Source: Ampullaceana balthica (Eukaryota; Mollusca; Gastropoda; Lymnaeidae). From it: a DNA stretch of 64,000 bases. Numbering within the stretch: the first letter of the stretch is position 1; each line of letters opens with the position of its first letter. The stretch lies in the NCBI GenBank assembly GCA_944989445.1, contig CALYLW010000044.1, positions 1,414,001-1,478,000 on the forward strand, written 5' to 3'. Positions 22,483 to 33,794 of the stretch are shown here, one piece after another. Both the position numbers and the translations under genes were made by a program. The notes under the pieces were generated by a model, which was not told the origin of the DNA, searched no databases, and was given only the letters and a program-made list of their open reading frames with translations.

Positions 22483-23316
22483 TCATGTTACTCCCTTCAC
22501 AATGTGTACATCATGTTGACTCCATTCATAATGTGTACATCATGTTGACTCCCTTCATAATGTGTACATCATGTTGACTCCCTTCATAATGTGTACATCA
22601 TGTTGACTCCCTTCATAATGTGTACATCATGTTGACTCCCTTCATAATGTGTACATATGTTGACTCCCTTCATAATGTGTACATCATGTTGACTCCCTTC
22701 ATAAGTTGTACATCATGTTGACTCCCTTCATAATGTGTACATCATGTTGACTCCCTTCATAATGTGTACATCATGTTGACTCCCTTCATAATGTGTACAT
22801 CATGTTGACTCCCTTCATAATGTGTACACCATGTTGACTCCCTTCATAATGTGTACATCATGTTGACTCCCTTCATAAGTTGTACATCATGTTGACTCCC
22901 TTCATAATGTGTACATCATGTTGACTCCCTTCATAATGTGTACATCATGTTGACTCCCTTCATAATGTGTACATATGTTGACTCCCTTCATAATGTGTAC
23001 ATCATGTTTACTCCCTTCATAAGTTGTACATCATGTTGACTCCCTTCATAATGTGTACATCATGTTGACTCCCTTCATAATGTGTACATCATGTTGACTC
23101 CCTTCATAATGTGTACACCATGTTGACTCCCTTCATAATGTGTACATCATGTTGACTCCCTTCATAAGTTGTACATCATGTTGACTCCCTTTATAATGTG
23201 TACATCATGTTGACTCCCTTCATAATGTGTACATCATGTTGACTCAATTCATAATATGTACATCATGTTGACTCCCTTCATAATGTGTACATTATGTTGA
23301 CTCCATTCATAATGTA
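22483..23316. repeat. 29-bp minisatellite, about 29 copies
   Basis: Unit CATGTTGACTCCCTTCATAA plus TGTGTACAT. Recurrent variants include TAAGTTGTACAT, TGTACACCATG and a short unit lacking three bases (GTACATATG). These variants recur in blocks, for example 22619-22890 against 22960-23180, suggesting multi-unit duplication. Confidence 0.95.
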
Positions 23317-23590
23317 TTAATTAGTCTGAACTTCTTCACGCTTACAAAACTTATTTTGGGGGGAAAAATTATGTTAGGCATTCGACTTTTAGTTTGGAAT
23401 TATTTTATTTTAAAAGTATTTTAAAAATTAAATTTCGTTATAATTTCTTTTACACTATTCCGTATAAATTATATTTTTATATAAGGAGCTTTGTATCATA
23501 AAGTAATTGTCAGTTTAGCATTGTCATTCATTATGCCCCTTGTTCTGTTCATCAACAAGAAACGGTCATTTAGTTAATTTCCTAAATTCT
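23317..23590. other. AT-rich spacer
   Basis: Nothing recognised. Confidence 0.4.
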
Positions 23591-23921
23591 TCTATCTAAA
23601 CACATCAGTTCATCTTATATCAATCTATCTAAACACATCAGTTCATCTTATATCAATCTATCTAAACACATCAGTTCATCTTATATCAATCTGTCTAAAC
23701 ACATCAGTTCATCTTATATCAATATATCTAAACACATCAGTTCATCTTATATCAATCTGTCTAAACACATCAGTTCATCTTATATCAATCTGTCTAAACA
23801 CATCAGTTCATCTTATATCAATCTATCTAAACACATCAGTTCATCTTATATCAATCTATCTAAACACATCAGTTCATCTTATATCAATCTATCTAAAAAC
23901 ATCAGTTCAACTTATATCAAT
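23591..23921. repeat. 33-bp minisatellite, 10 copies
   Basis: Unit TCTATCTAAACACATCAGTT plus CATCTTATATCAA, step 33. T(A/G)TCTAAAC is the main variant; the last copy is the most diverged. Confidence 0.95.
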
Positions 23922-24419
23922 GACTTCAGAATAACGTAATTTTTCAGTTTATATGATCATTATTTAAATAAATTTTACCTTGACTACTTAGGCTTTTCAT
24001 AATTTTGACCTGAAAATAAAAGCGAAAAAGAAATTAGTAAATTATTTTAAAACTAAACATGTCAAATTTAAAAGGGCCACCATTGTGTTTTAATCCAGCC
24101 ACGCATACAAGAATAAACAATCTGAACAGGTTAATGAATTTACGCAAGGCGGGGTGGGGGGAGCCCATACATGGGAGCATTCTTGTAAGTCTTCAACGTC
24201 CCATACTTCTGTCAAATTATTGGGTCTATATTCATGTCTCATAATCGTACGATGCATAAAAAATTGAACTTTGATGCTAAAAATTTCAGTTCGGAGTAGT
24301 GTACTCTCAAAAGAATATTTTACAAGAATGTAGATTTATTATCTAGTTCAATTAAGAGGCTAGATTTTTAGCAAAGATTTTTGCAAATTTGATGCACTTA
24401 CTGCCTCATTAAATTATGG
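23922..24419. other. Unassigned spacer
   Basis: The 61-codon frame at 24059-24244 has no recognised features. Confidence 0.4.
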
Positions 24420-25166
24420 TTAAGGTTGGGCCACACTATCAAATGCCATCGAGCATTTGATCAAGCATTTGATCAAACACACGCACTATAAATATTTTTG
24501 TATTATTACGCAACCTCCATATCACATGGTAAATTATTACAAATTGAAGTTCAAAGTTCATCATCGGAGAGTTGTTTATGTTGACTACGATGTGCTATTA
24601 ATTTAATAAAATTGCTCGTGATCAATCAAATTTTTATCAAATCATTATTTTTTTAATAATGTCAAAACAACAACAATATACGATTTATTACGAAGTAGAT
24701 ATGCATTTTATTTAAATTAGCCTTTTAAAAACAGAGATTTTTTAAATTAAAAGAATGAAAATAAATAACAAAATAATAATAAAGACTTCAACTTTAAATT
24801 CAAAATATTCAAATGAATGTGTATAATGAGTATAACTATGACTCATGTTTAAAAATGAGTTAATATGTTTAAATATTCATACTATCTACTACTGTGGCTA
24901 AGGAGTCTGCCATCGTTCGTAGAAATTACGCAAAATATTTTTCGTTATTTCGAATCTATGAAATAGAACTAATAATTAATAATGATGTTATAAGATAGAT
25001 GAAGGTACGTTTAAAAAAATATTTTGCCCCTCCTTGGTCATAAACACAAGAAAAAATAAAAAGCTTGCCAAGAGTCTAGATCTATAACTATAACTCTAAA
25101 TTATATTTCAATACTTTGTTAATCAAATTTTGTTCAGCCTAAGGCTAAGGCCTAAGCCTAAGCTTA

Positions 25167-25367
25167 GGAGCCGTCCATAAAGTAAGTCACGCACCAGAGG
25201 GGGGAGGGGGTGTAAAAAAGTGTGACAGGGGAATACATTGTGTGACAGTTTGTGTTAATAAGAATTAGTTTTGTCCGAAAGAGTGACGTACTTTAGGTGG
25301 GGGGGGGGTCCGAGATTTGTGACAGGGTGGAGTTAAAAATAGCGTGGCATACTTTATGGACGGCCCC
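25167..25367. mobile_element. 201-bp MITE, PIF/Harbinger-like
   Basis: The left end reads GGAGCCGTCCATAAAGTAAG then TCACGC. The right end, inverted, reads GGGGCCGTCCATAAAGTATG then CCACGC. A TTA trinucleotide flanks both ends (25164-25166, 25368-25370), matching the TWA target duplication of PIF/Harbinger elements. It is too short to code for a transposase. Confidence 0.8.
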
Positions 25368-25638
25368 TTATTTTAATTAGTTAATTGGGCCTATGCCTAT
25401 ATATATTTACATTAATAAAATTAATTTATTTTATACATAATTACTTATTGGCAATTTTTCCTATTTTATTACCCCCCCTCCGGCCACAAAAAACTTAGAA
25501 ACCCTTCCAAGATGACGTCACAGAGCTTTGCCGCGCGGACACACACACACAAAAACAAATAAAAAAACAAAACAACTCCTCCGCCAAACAACGGAACAAA
25601 CGGAATTTTACAGTTTGGTGTCACCCCTTGTGATGGTG

Positions 25639-26327
25639 TCACCCGGCAGTGGCGTAGCTAGGGAGTGCAGGGGGGGACATATGTCCCCGGGCGCCACATT
25701 AGGGGGCGCCAAAATGAGTATTAAAATGAATTATTTAAATTAATTTTGATGAAAACTAATGTACTTCAAATACGTTTGCAAGATTGAATTTTGGAGCTCC
25801 GCAAATATCTTCTTTACAAACCAGTTGGCAAGCATGATTTTGGCACCCCCATTGAGCATTAAGGGGCGCCATGTGGCTTTTCAAACTAAAAAAGTAACCA
25901 TTAAAGAATCATTTTTAGGTTTTGTTCATATACATTCCAAAGACGCAGCAAGCCTTGAAAGGTTATCGTAATGAAACTGGAATATGTTAACATACCTCTA
26001 GCCGACTGTCGGTCACAATAACATAACAATGCTGATGCAATGACCAGTGGCGTAGCTAGGGTCATCTGCGCCCGTGGACATGACACAAATTTTGCGCCCC
26101 TTCCCGGACCGACAATGAGCCCCCTAGAAATATTTTGAAATGTTGCGGTTTATATGGTTCATTTTCGAAGCATCTGGTATTTTAATGAATTACAATACAG
26201 ACTAATAATTCTCTATGCGATTGCAAACAATTGATTTTAAGGAAAAATCTGTCAGTCCGAGAAGGGGTGCAGAATTTGTGTAATGTCCCCAGGCGCAGAT
26301 GACCCTGGCTATGCCACTGTAACCCGG
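25639..26327. mobile_element. hAT-like element with a repeated internal terminus
   Basis: The element runs 25647-26319 and is flanked by TCACCCGG (25639-25646) and TAACCCGG (26320-26327), a 7/8 match to an 8-bp duplication. The left end is CAGTGGCGTAGCTAGGG. The right end, inverted, is CAGTGGCATAGCCAGGGTCA. A third terminus, CAGTGGCGTAGCTAGGGTCA, lies inside at 26045 in the same orientation as the left end; its first ~56 bases match the inverted right end closely (TCATCTGCGCC, GACAT, ACACAAATT, CCCC). So 26045-26319 alone resembles a 275-bp MITE. Either a second copy inserted, or the long form was built by terminus duplication. Confidence 0.65.
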
Positions 26328-28730
26328 TGCGGTCCACCCCCTCCCCCCCGACTTATGCACACTTCTGATTGCATTATGTCTGGCCAATACTTTCAACTTT
26401 GTTGAATGTATTTTTAATTGGTGCATGTACAAGAAAAACAACAATCCAAATAAAATACAAAACCTATAGCTACTTTGAATCATCTTTTTTAAATACCCAT
26501 ATTTAATGAGTTAAAAAAAATTAATACATATAAAAAAATTAAAAGCTAACCTACTATTACTATTAGTATTAGACTTATCACCATCACTTGAAATATTATA
26601 CAAACAATTTAATCATATTCTCTTGAAATATAACTAAGAAAATGTAACTGACCTATAAATTACTTATTCCATAAAACTTCAATTCATTTGTTATTGTACT
26701 ATACACATATATTGTAAAATTCTCTGACCAATAAGAACCATATGCACTTACAATTTTATTTGAGGTGAGTGATGTGTATTATAAACAGGACTGAATACAA
26801 AAATTTCATCAAACATAAAATAAGAAATGTATAATTAAATAAAGAGTAGCAATTTATTACAGTTTAATGCAACATGGCCTAAACTATTTTATTTACTTAT
26901 AAATAAATTATATGTAATAAAAACAGCAGACACTAAGATGTAATTTGAAGGTGTATTCAGGTTATTTATAAATAAAAAACATATTATTTTTACTTGAAAA
27001 AAATGCAGCATATTAAGTTAATAATATTTTTCTTTTTAAACTTTAGAAAATGAAGATTGTTAAAATTTATTGCTAAAAGCCAAATCTGAAAATGAAAACA
27101 CATATATACTTTTATGAAATATTGCACTCATTAGCTTTCACTTTCTTAATTTTTTTTTCAAGTCCCAAACACTTTTACTCTTTTATTTTTATGTAGAAAC
27201 AAGATTATTCACTATAATTTATTGTCAAAATTTGAATGAAAGACACATTAAAAACCATAACTTTATTTTTGAATACATTTTGAAACTTCATGTGTGTATA
27301 GGTGCTCAAATCATGTAATTATCATTGTGTATATATATATATATTATTTTATATACATTATATTTATATTTATATATATGCAATATCTTATCTTATCTTA
27401 TCTTATATTAAAAATGTATGTAGCATTTAAAGGAACAAGTAATGTTTAGATTTAATTATTAGTTATAACTTGTATAAATCAAATATAGATTTACAAACTT
27501 ATTAATTTTTCAAAAAACATTCACAACAACAGATATTTTAATAATAACTCCTATTTAAACAAACATTTATTTTAGTTTAATTTAAATGCATTACTTTTGA
27601 TTAATGATTACTTGTTTTCCTTTCAAATTGTTTAGATTTATTAAAATTCTTATTTATTAGATATTCATCTTTTCTTTGGTCTTATTACTATTACTCTAAT
27701 CAATTCTCTACAAATTGGAGAAAAAAATGTTAAATAGAGCCCAAATCTATTTTAGTACTTAAGCCTTTCAATCCTAATCTTTCAACTTCTCAATATCATT
27801 CTAGCAGTGATGGCTTTTAAATTTTTGTGTTTAGGCAAGGAACAAAATTGCCTCAACATAGAGTAATTTGATACAACTACAATTAAAACAGTAACCTAAT
27901 TTTGGTTGTTTTAAAAAAAAATATTTACAATACTATTAAACATTTACTGATATAAATTTCAGATGGTTGGTAACTAGTTTCTAATCATGATAACTACTGA
28001 AATGATCTGGTGATATTTCATGATTTTCAAAATAATTTGCTTATTTTACAAGTCTTGTGGTAGTATTGAATCTAAAACATATTAAAGCCTCTTAGCCTTG
28101 TAATAACAGAAAGAGGATAAAAATGAATTTAAATACATTTATGTAAGTAGTAAGAATAGTAATGAGGAATTTGTTTCATTCTTCATAATTAAATTAATTT
28201 TTTTATATCTCTTGCTCCAATAACTTAGTAGAGTGACTTGGTATCGAATAGGATTCAAACATGCTGTCATCATCTAAATGAAAGTCGGTGCTATTGGATG
28301 TAGTCTATTCTTTCTGAAAAAAAAATGCATATTTTTAACTATCTTTAAAAAAAATATTTAAAACTCAATATATTAAAAAAAAGGACATGTTGCTAAAATT
28401 TGGAAATTTACATTGTTTTGGTAATTTAAATTATGTTTTACTCTTTCATTGCTATGCAAGAAATAAGGCAGAAAAACCTTTTTGTTTACGTATGCACGTC
28501 TAAATAAATAAAAATAATACAAGGGAAAAGTATGCTAGTTACAAAAAATATAAATTAAAAATAAATTGGAAAAAAAAATTCAAAATATTTTATTAATAAT
28601 ATAATATTTATGTATTTTCCATAAAAACTAAGCTATAATAAAAAAAAATTAATAATAACTGAACTTACCATTATGATTTTGAAGTTTCTTGAACTTGATA
28701 ACTTATCAGTGATCAGTAACAGCAGACTAT
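26328..28730. other. Very AT-rich sequence without genes
   Basis: About 2.4 kb of A/T-rich DNA. The only structure is a TTATC run at 27384-27408. No exon, RNA gene or minisatellite seen. Confidence 0.45.
27384..27408. repeat. (TTATC)n run
   Basis: Four to five TTATC units. The same pentamer tails the non-LTR retrotransposon 3' ends at 49433 and 58484, so this may be an orphan tail. Confidence 0.7.
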
Positions 28731-28801
28731 TTCTAGTAGTAGTAGTAGTAGTTGTAGTAGTAAGTTAGAAGTACAAGTAGTACTATTACTATTATTATTA
28801 T
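28731..28801. repeat. (TAG)n and (ATT)n microsatellites
   Basis: TAGTAGTAG run with interruptions, then ATTACTATTATTATTA. Confidence 0.9.
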
Positions 28802-29117
28802 GTCACGAAGTATGATCAGAGTCAGAGTATTTGTTCGATTCAAATTTTGTCCTTTAAAGTGAAGACGTCGCGTAGATATTATTAGATTTTAAAGACCATT
28901 TGGTATGCTGAGGATTTGTTTTCATTGTGAATATTAGCGTATTATCCTTGTTTTCATTACGATTTTGTAGAGCTGATATATTATAATTAGACTAGAATCA
29001 AAGAAAGTGGCAGCCATTAAAATTATGATCAGCTGTAAAGTCAAGTCACGTGATTGATGTTTACTTCTATTACATCTGCATTCGCCAATAAAATAGTGCG
29101 TTTGATCACAACCTTAA

Positions 29118-29584
29118 TAAGAAATTTAATGCAATGGCCGAAGCGACATGTTATTAATCATCCTTAAAATCGCTGGTGAGATTTTAACTCCAAAATTACA
29201 GCATTCGTAATATTTCATTAATTTATTTCTGAGAAGAAGGTAAAAATCCATTCTCACTCAGATATTTAAACATAAATGGAACTAGAACTCAAAAAGGCAA
29301 GTATCGTCACATTTGGGTATGGATCAAACATATATTGACAGAATTCGTTCAGTGTTCATCTGGACGTTTTATTGCTTGTTTTTCGTTTGTTGTAATTTTA
29401 AACAAAAAATTCCTCACTGGCCTAGAAGGACCACAGGGTGAATGTTTATCTACAGTTACGTCGGTTGATACCAGCTATTGAAGATATTGGAATGTTTCTA
29501 AACCAAGAAATTTGCTTTCTCCATTGTTTGATATTCGTAAAGTTTCTCTCGGCCTGCCTTGTCTGCTTTCAACCTCTGGTTGGC
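29118..29584. other. Unassigned spacer
   Basis: Nothing recognised. Confidence 0.4.
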
Positions 29585-30203
29585 GTGTGAGGGGTAGCCT
29601 AGTGGTGACCATGTGAGGGTCTTTCGGTTTAGCCTCCAGTTGTCCATGTCAGGGCCCGTCGCTATAGTCTAGAGCTGCCCATTTGAGGGTCTGTCGAGGT
29701 AGCATAGAGCTGTCCATGTAAGGGTCTGTCGAGGAGCATAGAGCTGCCCATGTGAGGGTTTTTCGGGGTATCCTTCAGCTGTCCATGTGAGGGTCCGTCG
29801 CTGTAGTCTAGAGCTGCCCATTTGAGGGTATCTCCTAGTAGCATTGAGCTGTCTATGTGAGGGCCTTTAGGGATAGTCTCGAGCTGTCTATGTGAGGGCC
29901 TTTAGGGATAGTCTCGAGCTGTCTATGTGAGGGCCTTTAGGGATAGTCTCGAGCTGTCTATGTGAGGGCCTTTAGGGATAGTCTCGAGCTGTCTATGTGA
30001 GGGCCTTTAGGGATAGTCTCGAGCTGTCTATGTGAGGGCCTTTAGGGATAGTCTCGAGCTGTCTATGTGAGGGCCTTTAGGGATAGTCTCGAGCAGTCCA
30101 TGTGAGGATCTGTCGGGGTAGCCCAAAGCTGTCTATGTGAGGGTCTGTCGAGGTAGCCTAGAGCTGTCTATGTGAGGGTCTGTCGAGGTAGCCTAGAGCT
30201 ATA
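29585..30203. repeat. 35-bp minisatellite, about 17 copies
   Basis: Unit GAGCTGTCTATGTGAGGGCC plus TTTAGGGATAGTCTC. Seven central copies (about 29850-30090) are essentially identical. The flanking copies are diverged (GGGTCTGTCGAGGTAGC, GCCCATTTGAGGG), giving a homogenised core with old edges. Confidence 0.95.
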
Positions 30204-30410
30204 ATTAGGAAGTGCATGGCCGATGTACGGTCCTCTACTTTTTTTATGTCTGTCGAAGAAATTTTCCTACTTCTACAGATGTGTTGAAATCGGACACATC
30301 GTATGTGTATGATTCTAAGATATTTTTTTTTACAAAGTGCTGATCTAGTAGCTGAAGACTTCCAGTTTTTTAAAATGGTATCTCACCAGCATCATCAATC
30401 TTTAGTTTGG
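30204..30410. other. Short unassigned spacer
   Basis: Nothing recognised. Confidence 0.4.
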
Positions 30411-30725
30411 TGTTACAGTAGAGTGTTACAGTAGAGTGTTACAGTAGAGTGTTACAGTAGAGTGTTACAGTAGAGTGTTACAGTAGAGCGTTACAGTAGA
30501 GCGTTACAGTAGAGCGTTACAGTAGAGCGTTACAGTAGAGTGTTACAGTATAGTGTTACAGTAGAGTGTTACAGTAGAGTGTTACAGTAGAGTGTTACAG
30601 TAGAGTGTTACAGTAGAGTGTTACAGTAGAGTGTTACAGTAGAGTGTTACAGTAGAGTGTTACAGTAGAGTGTTACAGTAGAGCGTTACAGTAGAGTGTT
30701 ACAGTAGAGTGTTACAGTAGAGCGT
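30411..30725. repeat. 13-bp tandem repeat, 24 copies
   Basis: Unit TGTTACAGTAGAG with a recurrent TGTTA to CGTTA variant, four of them consecutive (about 30487-30535). Confidence 0.97.
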
Positions 30726-31131
30726 TGTTGAAGTTTAGATGTTTGACAGTTTTTAAAGAGCGGGTGGTGTCAAAGTCACGCGTGTTTTTATATAATCTCT
30801 TTTTTGTCTCTCTGGCTGACAGTTTACTCCTCAGGTATGTAAGCTGGAGACAGTATTCAGTTATAAAGGTGTTTGCGATAACTTAAGAATTTTATTGTTT
30901 GATTTGCCCGCAGATTTCATTGGAATATCAATTAAAAGTGTTCACTTTTGCCCGTGCATTTATTGTGTGAAGAGTTCAACGGGGATAAGTCGTCTGCAAA
31001 GTCTAGGATATCTATCACTTTCTTTTCGACCTATAGAATTCCCAATTGGTGTGCTTTTCGGATTTGTCGCAAGAAATACTCCATTGTGATGCCAACAGCA
31101 TTGTTGATAAAACACCTTTTTCCTGTCTGGA
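30726..31131. other. Unassigned spacer
   Basis: Two overlapping short frames (30895-31166) without recognised features. Confidence 0.4.
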
Positions 31132-32340
31132 ATGGGAACCGTTCAGAATTGCCGGAATTTTTTTGAGCATGACAGCATGGGTTTAAATAGACAAACTGTA
31201 TCATGTTTGTTTATTTGGGGGGAGACCCGTACAATTTTATGCTCTTCCATGGTGATGGATGTTGTAAATGGATTTTGGGAATTAGATGATGACAAGCTTG
31301 GACTTCATTTCTGTTGCTTCTCCAATGTGGTTGTCAGTGTGGTTGTCAGTGTGGTGGTCAGTGTGGTTGTCAGTGTGCTTGTCAGTGTGGTCGTCAGTGT
31401 GCTTGTCAGTGTGGTGGTCAGTGTAGTTGTCAGTGTGGTCGTCAGTGTGGTTGTAAGTGTGGTTGTCAGTGTGGTGGTCAGTGTGGTTGTCAGTGTGCTT
31501 GTCAGTGTGGTCGTCAGTGTGGTTGTCAGTGTGGTGGTCAGTGTGGTTGTCAGTGTGGTTGTCAGTGTGGTCGTCAGTGTGGTGGTCAGTGTGGTTGTCA
31601 GTGTGGTTGTCAGTGTAGTTGTCAGTGTGGTCGTCAGTGTGGTTGTAAGTGTGGTTGTCAGTGTGCTTGTCAGTGTGGTTGTCAGTGTAGTTGTCAGTGT
31701 AGTTGTCAGTGTGGTCGTCAGTGTGGTGGTCAGTGTGCTTGTCAGTGTGGTCGTCAGTGTGGTTGTCAGTGTGGTGGTCAGTGTGGTTGTCAGTGTGGTT
31801 GTCAGTGTGGTTGTCAGTGTGGTGGTCAGTGTGCTTGTCAGTGTGCTTGTCAGTGTGGTTGTCAGTGTGGTTGTCAGTGTGGTGGTCAGTGTGGTTGTCA
31901 GTGTGCTTGTCAGTGTGGTTGTCAGTGTGGTTGTCAGTGTGGTTGTCAGTGTGGTGGTCAGTGTGCTTGTCAGTGTGCTTGTCAGTGTGGTTGTCAGTGT
32001 GGTTGTCAGTGTGGTGGTCAGTGTGCTTGTCAGTGTGCTTGTCAGTGTGGTTGTCAGTGTGGTTGTCAGTGTGGTGGTCAGTGTGGTGGTCAGTGTGGTT
32101 GTCAGTGTGCTTGTCAGTGTGGTGGTCAGTGTGCTTGTCAGTGTGGTTGTCAGTGTGCTTGTCAGTGTGGTGGTCAGTGTGGTCGTCAGTGTGGTTGTCA
32201 GTGTGCTTGTCAGTGTGGTGGTCAGTGTAGTTGTCAGTGTGGTCGTCAGTGTGGTGGTCAGTTCTAAATATGTGGACACTGTACCACCGGTTGGATGGAA
32301 GCATCCTTGTTTTTCTCTGAGGTTTGGGGTCAGCTGTTAA
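31132..32340 (+). CDS. Repeat-borne open frame, Val/Ser-rich; coding status doubtful
   Basis: A 402-codon frame: about 65 non-repeat residues (ending WELDDDKLGLHFCCF), then about 310 residues of a VVVS tetrapeptide repeat, then about 28 non-repeat residues. The frame is open mainly because the 12-bp array lacks stops in all six frames; two minus frames (His-Thr-Asp-rich and Thr-Leu-rich) are also open. In this frame, however, most variants between units are third-position changes (GTT/GTG/GTC, GTA), with one conservative Val-to-Leu change. No signal peptide, splice or homology support. Listed so the frame is on record, not as a confident gene. Confidence 0.12.
   Translation: MGTVQNCRNFFEHDSMGLNRQTVSCLFIWGETRTILCSSMVMDVVNGFWELDDDKLGLHFCCFSNVVVSVVVSVVVSVVVSVLVSVVVSVLVSVVVSVVVSVVVSVVVSVVVSVVVSVVVSVLVSVVVSVVVSVVVSVVVSVVVSVVVSVVVSVVVSVVVSVVVSVVVSVVVSVVVSVLVSVVVSVVVSVVVSVVVSVVVSVLVSVVVSVVVSVVVSVVVSVVVSVVVSVVVSVLVSVLVSVVVSVVVSVVVSVVVSVLVSVVVSVVVSVVVSVVVSVLVSVLVSVVVSVVVSVVVSVLVSVLVSVVVSVVVSVVVSVVVSVVVSVLVSVVVSVLVSVVVSVLVSVVVSVVVSVVVSVLVSVVVSVVVSVVVSVVVSSKYVDTVPPVGWKHPCFSLRFGVSC
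31327..32262. repeat. 12-bp tandem repeat, 78 copies
   Basis: Unit GTGGTNGTCAGT, where N is T, G or C, plus GTGCTTGTCAGT and rarer GTAGTT and GTAAGT variants. The T/G/C/C-variant order is irregular, but multi-unit blocks recur (for example about 31960-32020 and 32020-32080). The + strand is G/T-rich throughout. Confidence 0.98.
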
Positions 32341-32821
32341 CTCTCTAGGTATGACGAAACGAAAGAATTTCCTCAAAAACATGCATTTAACCACGTATCT
32401 CAAATTGTCCAATGCAAATTTCAACCAGCTGTAAGAGGATCATGTGCCGCCAAGATTACACTTGTTTATATGAAGAAAGACATATAGCTAAATTGTGTAA
32501 ACTTCCAAACAGAACTAAATAAAAATTTCATTATAGTGACTAGTTTTTTTTAATAAAGTTTTCGTTATCAGATGGCGAACTCAAGGAAAACTTGTCGCAA
32601 ATTCCTTGTGGGTCTCGACCAATATGCGTTGTAACCCATGCTCTGTCCCAATCGTCTTACAAGGCATCCGTTCTCTTTAGTGTACACGATTAACTTTATG
32701 TCCCCATTACACACCATCTTATCTAATCTATCACACAATCTTATTGTTTTCATCATCCTACATGCCTTCTATCCCAATTTTCTTCCTAGTCTTCCAAACT
32801 CCTTTTACTCGATACTTTCCT
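32263..32821. other. Unassigned spacer
   Basis: Contains short overlapping frames on both strands (32568-32756 minus, 32638-32850 plus), neither with recognised features. Confidence 0.35.
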
Positions 32822-32824
32822 ACC

Positions 32825-32913
32825 CTATTTCACCTCCCACCCCCCTGTAGCTAACATCGTTATATCCACGACCTATTTCACCCCCCCCCCTGTAGCTAAC
32901 ATCGTTATATCCC
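32825..32913. repeat. 48-bp direct duplication
   Basis: CTATTTCAC and CCCCTGTAGCTAACATCG recur 48 bases apart, with a length-variable C run. Confidence 0.88.
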
Positions 32914-33444
32914 CGAAAAATAATTCAGCATCTCAATGAACAGTTACACAACAAACAGGCATTGGATCTTTCTGTCGAGGGAAACTCCATTATTGGTATT
33001 CAAAAAGATATTGATAAGTGACAGCGAATTCCGTGAATCTGATTATGTTAATTTTATTTACGACACGGAGTCACAACACCACCCAGGTCACCCCTCCTAT
33101 ATTAGGTCGCTAATAATAGAATATATTCACATCCAATAAAATGGAAAAAAATACAATAAAACATCTAGGGTCATCAAGTTTTCCTAGGAAGTACTCTCAT
33201 AGGTTATGATGATGGTCATATGTGGCAAATGGGATTTGATAGAAATGGATGGGAGAGGACAAAAGTGTTAAATGGGAGGCGATATATTTGAATGGATGAA
33301 GATAGTATTGGTAAGAGGAGGTCATATGAGTAATGTTTGGTGAAGGTACAGGATGGTGAGAGGTAGATTTAGGAGCGATACGTTGGAAGGATAAGGAGTT
33401 GAAAGTTATTAGACTGAGAATGGTGAAACTAAAGGAGTGAGACT
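32914..33444. other. Unassigned spacer
   Basis: Purine-rich from about 33230 to 33440. No coding frame of note. Confidence 0.4.
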
Positions 33445-33794
33445 GCAACCAGGCCAAGTATAAAGGACACTGTTAAACAATCAGCAACCAGGCCAAGTAT
33501 AAAGGACACTGTTAAACAGACAGCAACCAGGCCAAGTATAAAGGACACTGTTAAACAGTCAGCAACCAGGCCAAGTATAAAGGACACTGTTGAACAGTCA
33601 GCAACCAGGCCAAGTATAAAGGACACTGTTAAACAATCAGCAACCAGGCCAAGTATAAAGGACGCTGTTAAACAGTCAGCAACCAGGCCAAGTATAAAGG
33701 ACGCTGTTAAACAGTCAGCAACCAGGCAACGTATAAAGGACACTGTTAAACAGACAGCAACCAGGCCAATTATAAAGGACGTTGTTAAACAGAC
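33445..33794. repeat. 39-bp minisatellite, 9 copies
   Basis: Unit GCAACCAGGCCAAGTATAAA plus GGACACTGTTAAACAGTCA. Being 39 bases (13 codons), it keeps frame: on the minus strand it reads as a hydrophobic 13-residue repeat (SFILGLVADCLTV) through a 131-codon frame (33429-33824). I read that frame as a repeat by-product. Confidence 0.96.

Larger units (their letters stand above)
24420..29117. mobile_element. Tentative large element bounded by TTAA and GGTTG inverted ends
   Basis: The left edge is TTAAGGTTGGGCCACACTAT. The right edge, inverted, is TTAAGGTTGTGATCAAACGC then ACTAT. Left subterminal TTGATCAAACACACGCACTA (24470-24490) matches the right-end GATCAAACGCACTAT with a 3-base gap. TTAA at both edges would fit a TTAA-targeting element such as piggyBac, but the CCY terminal bases usual there are absent and no transposase frame is visible in 4.7 kb. 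The interior holds nested elements at 25167-25367 and 25647-26319. Could be coincidence. Confidence 0.25.

Noticed and set aside
32568..32756. 62-codon minus frame that looks mildly protein-like
   Set aside because: No domain, start context or splice sites; an overlapping plus frame is equally open.
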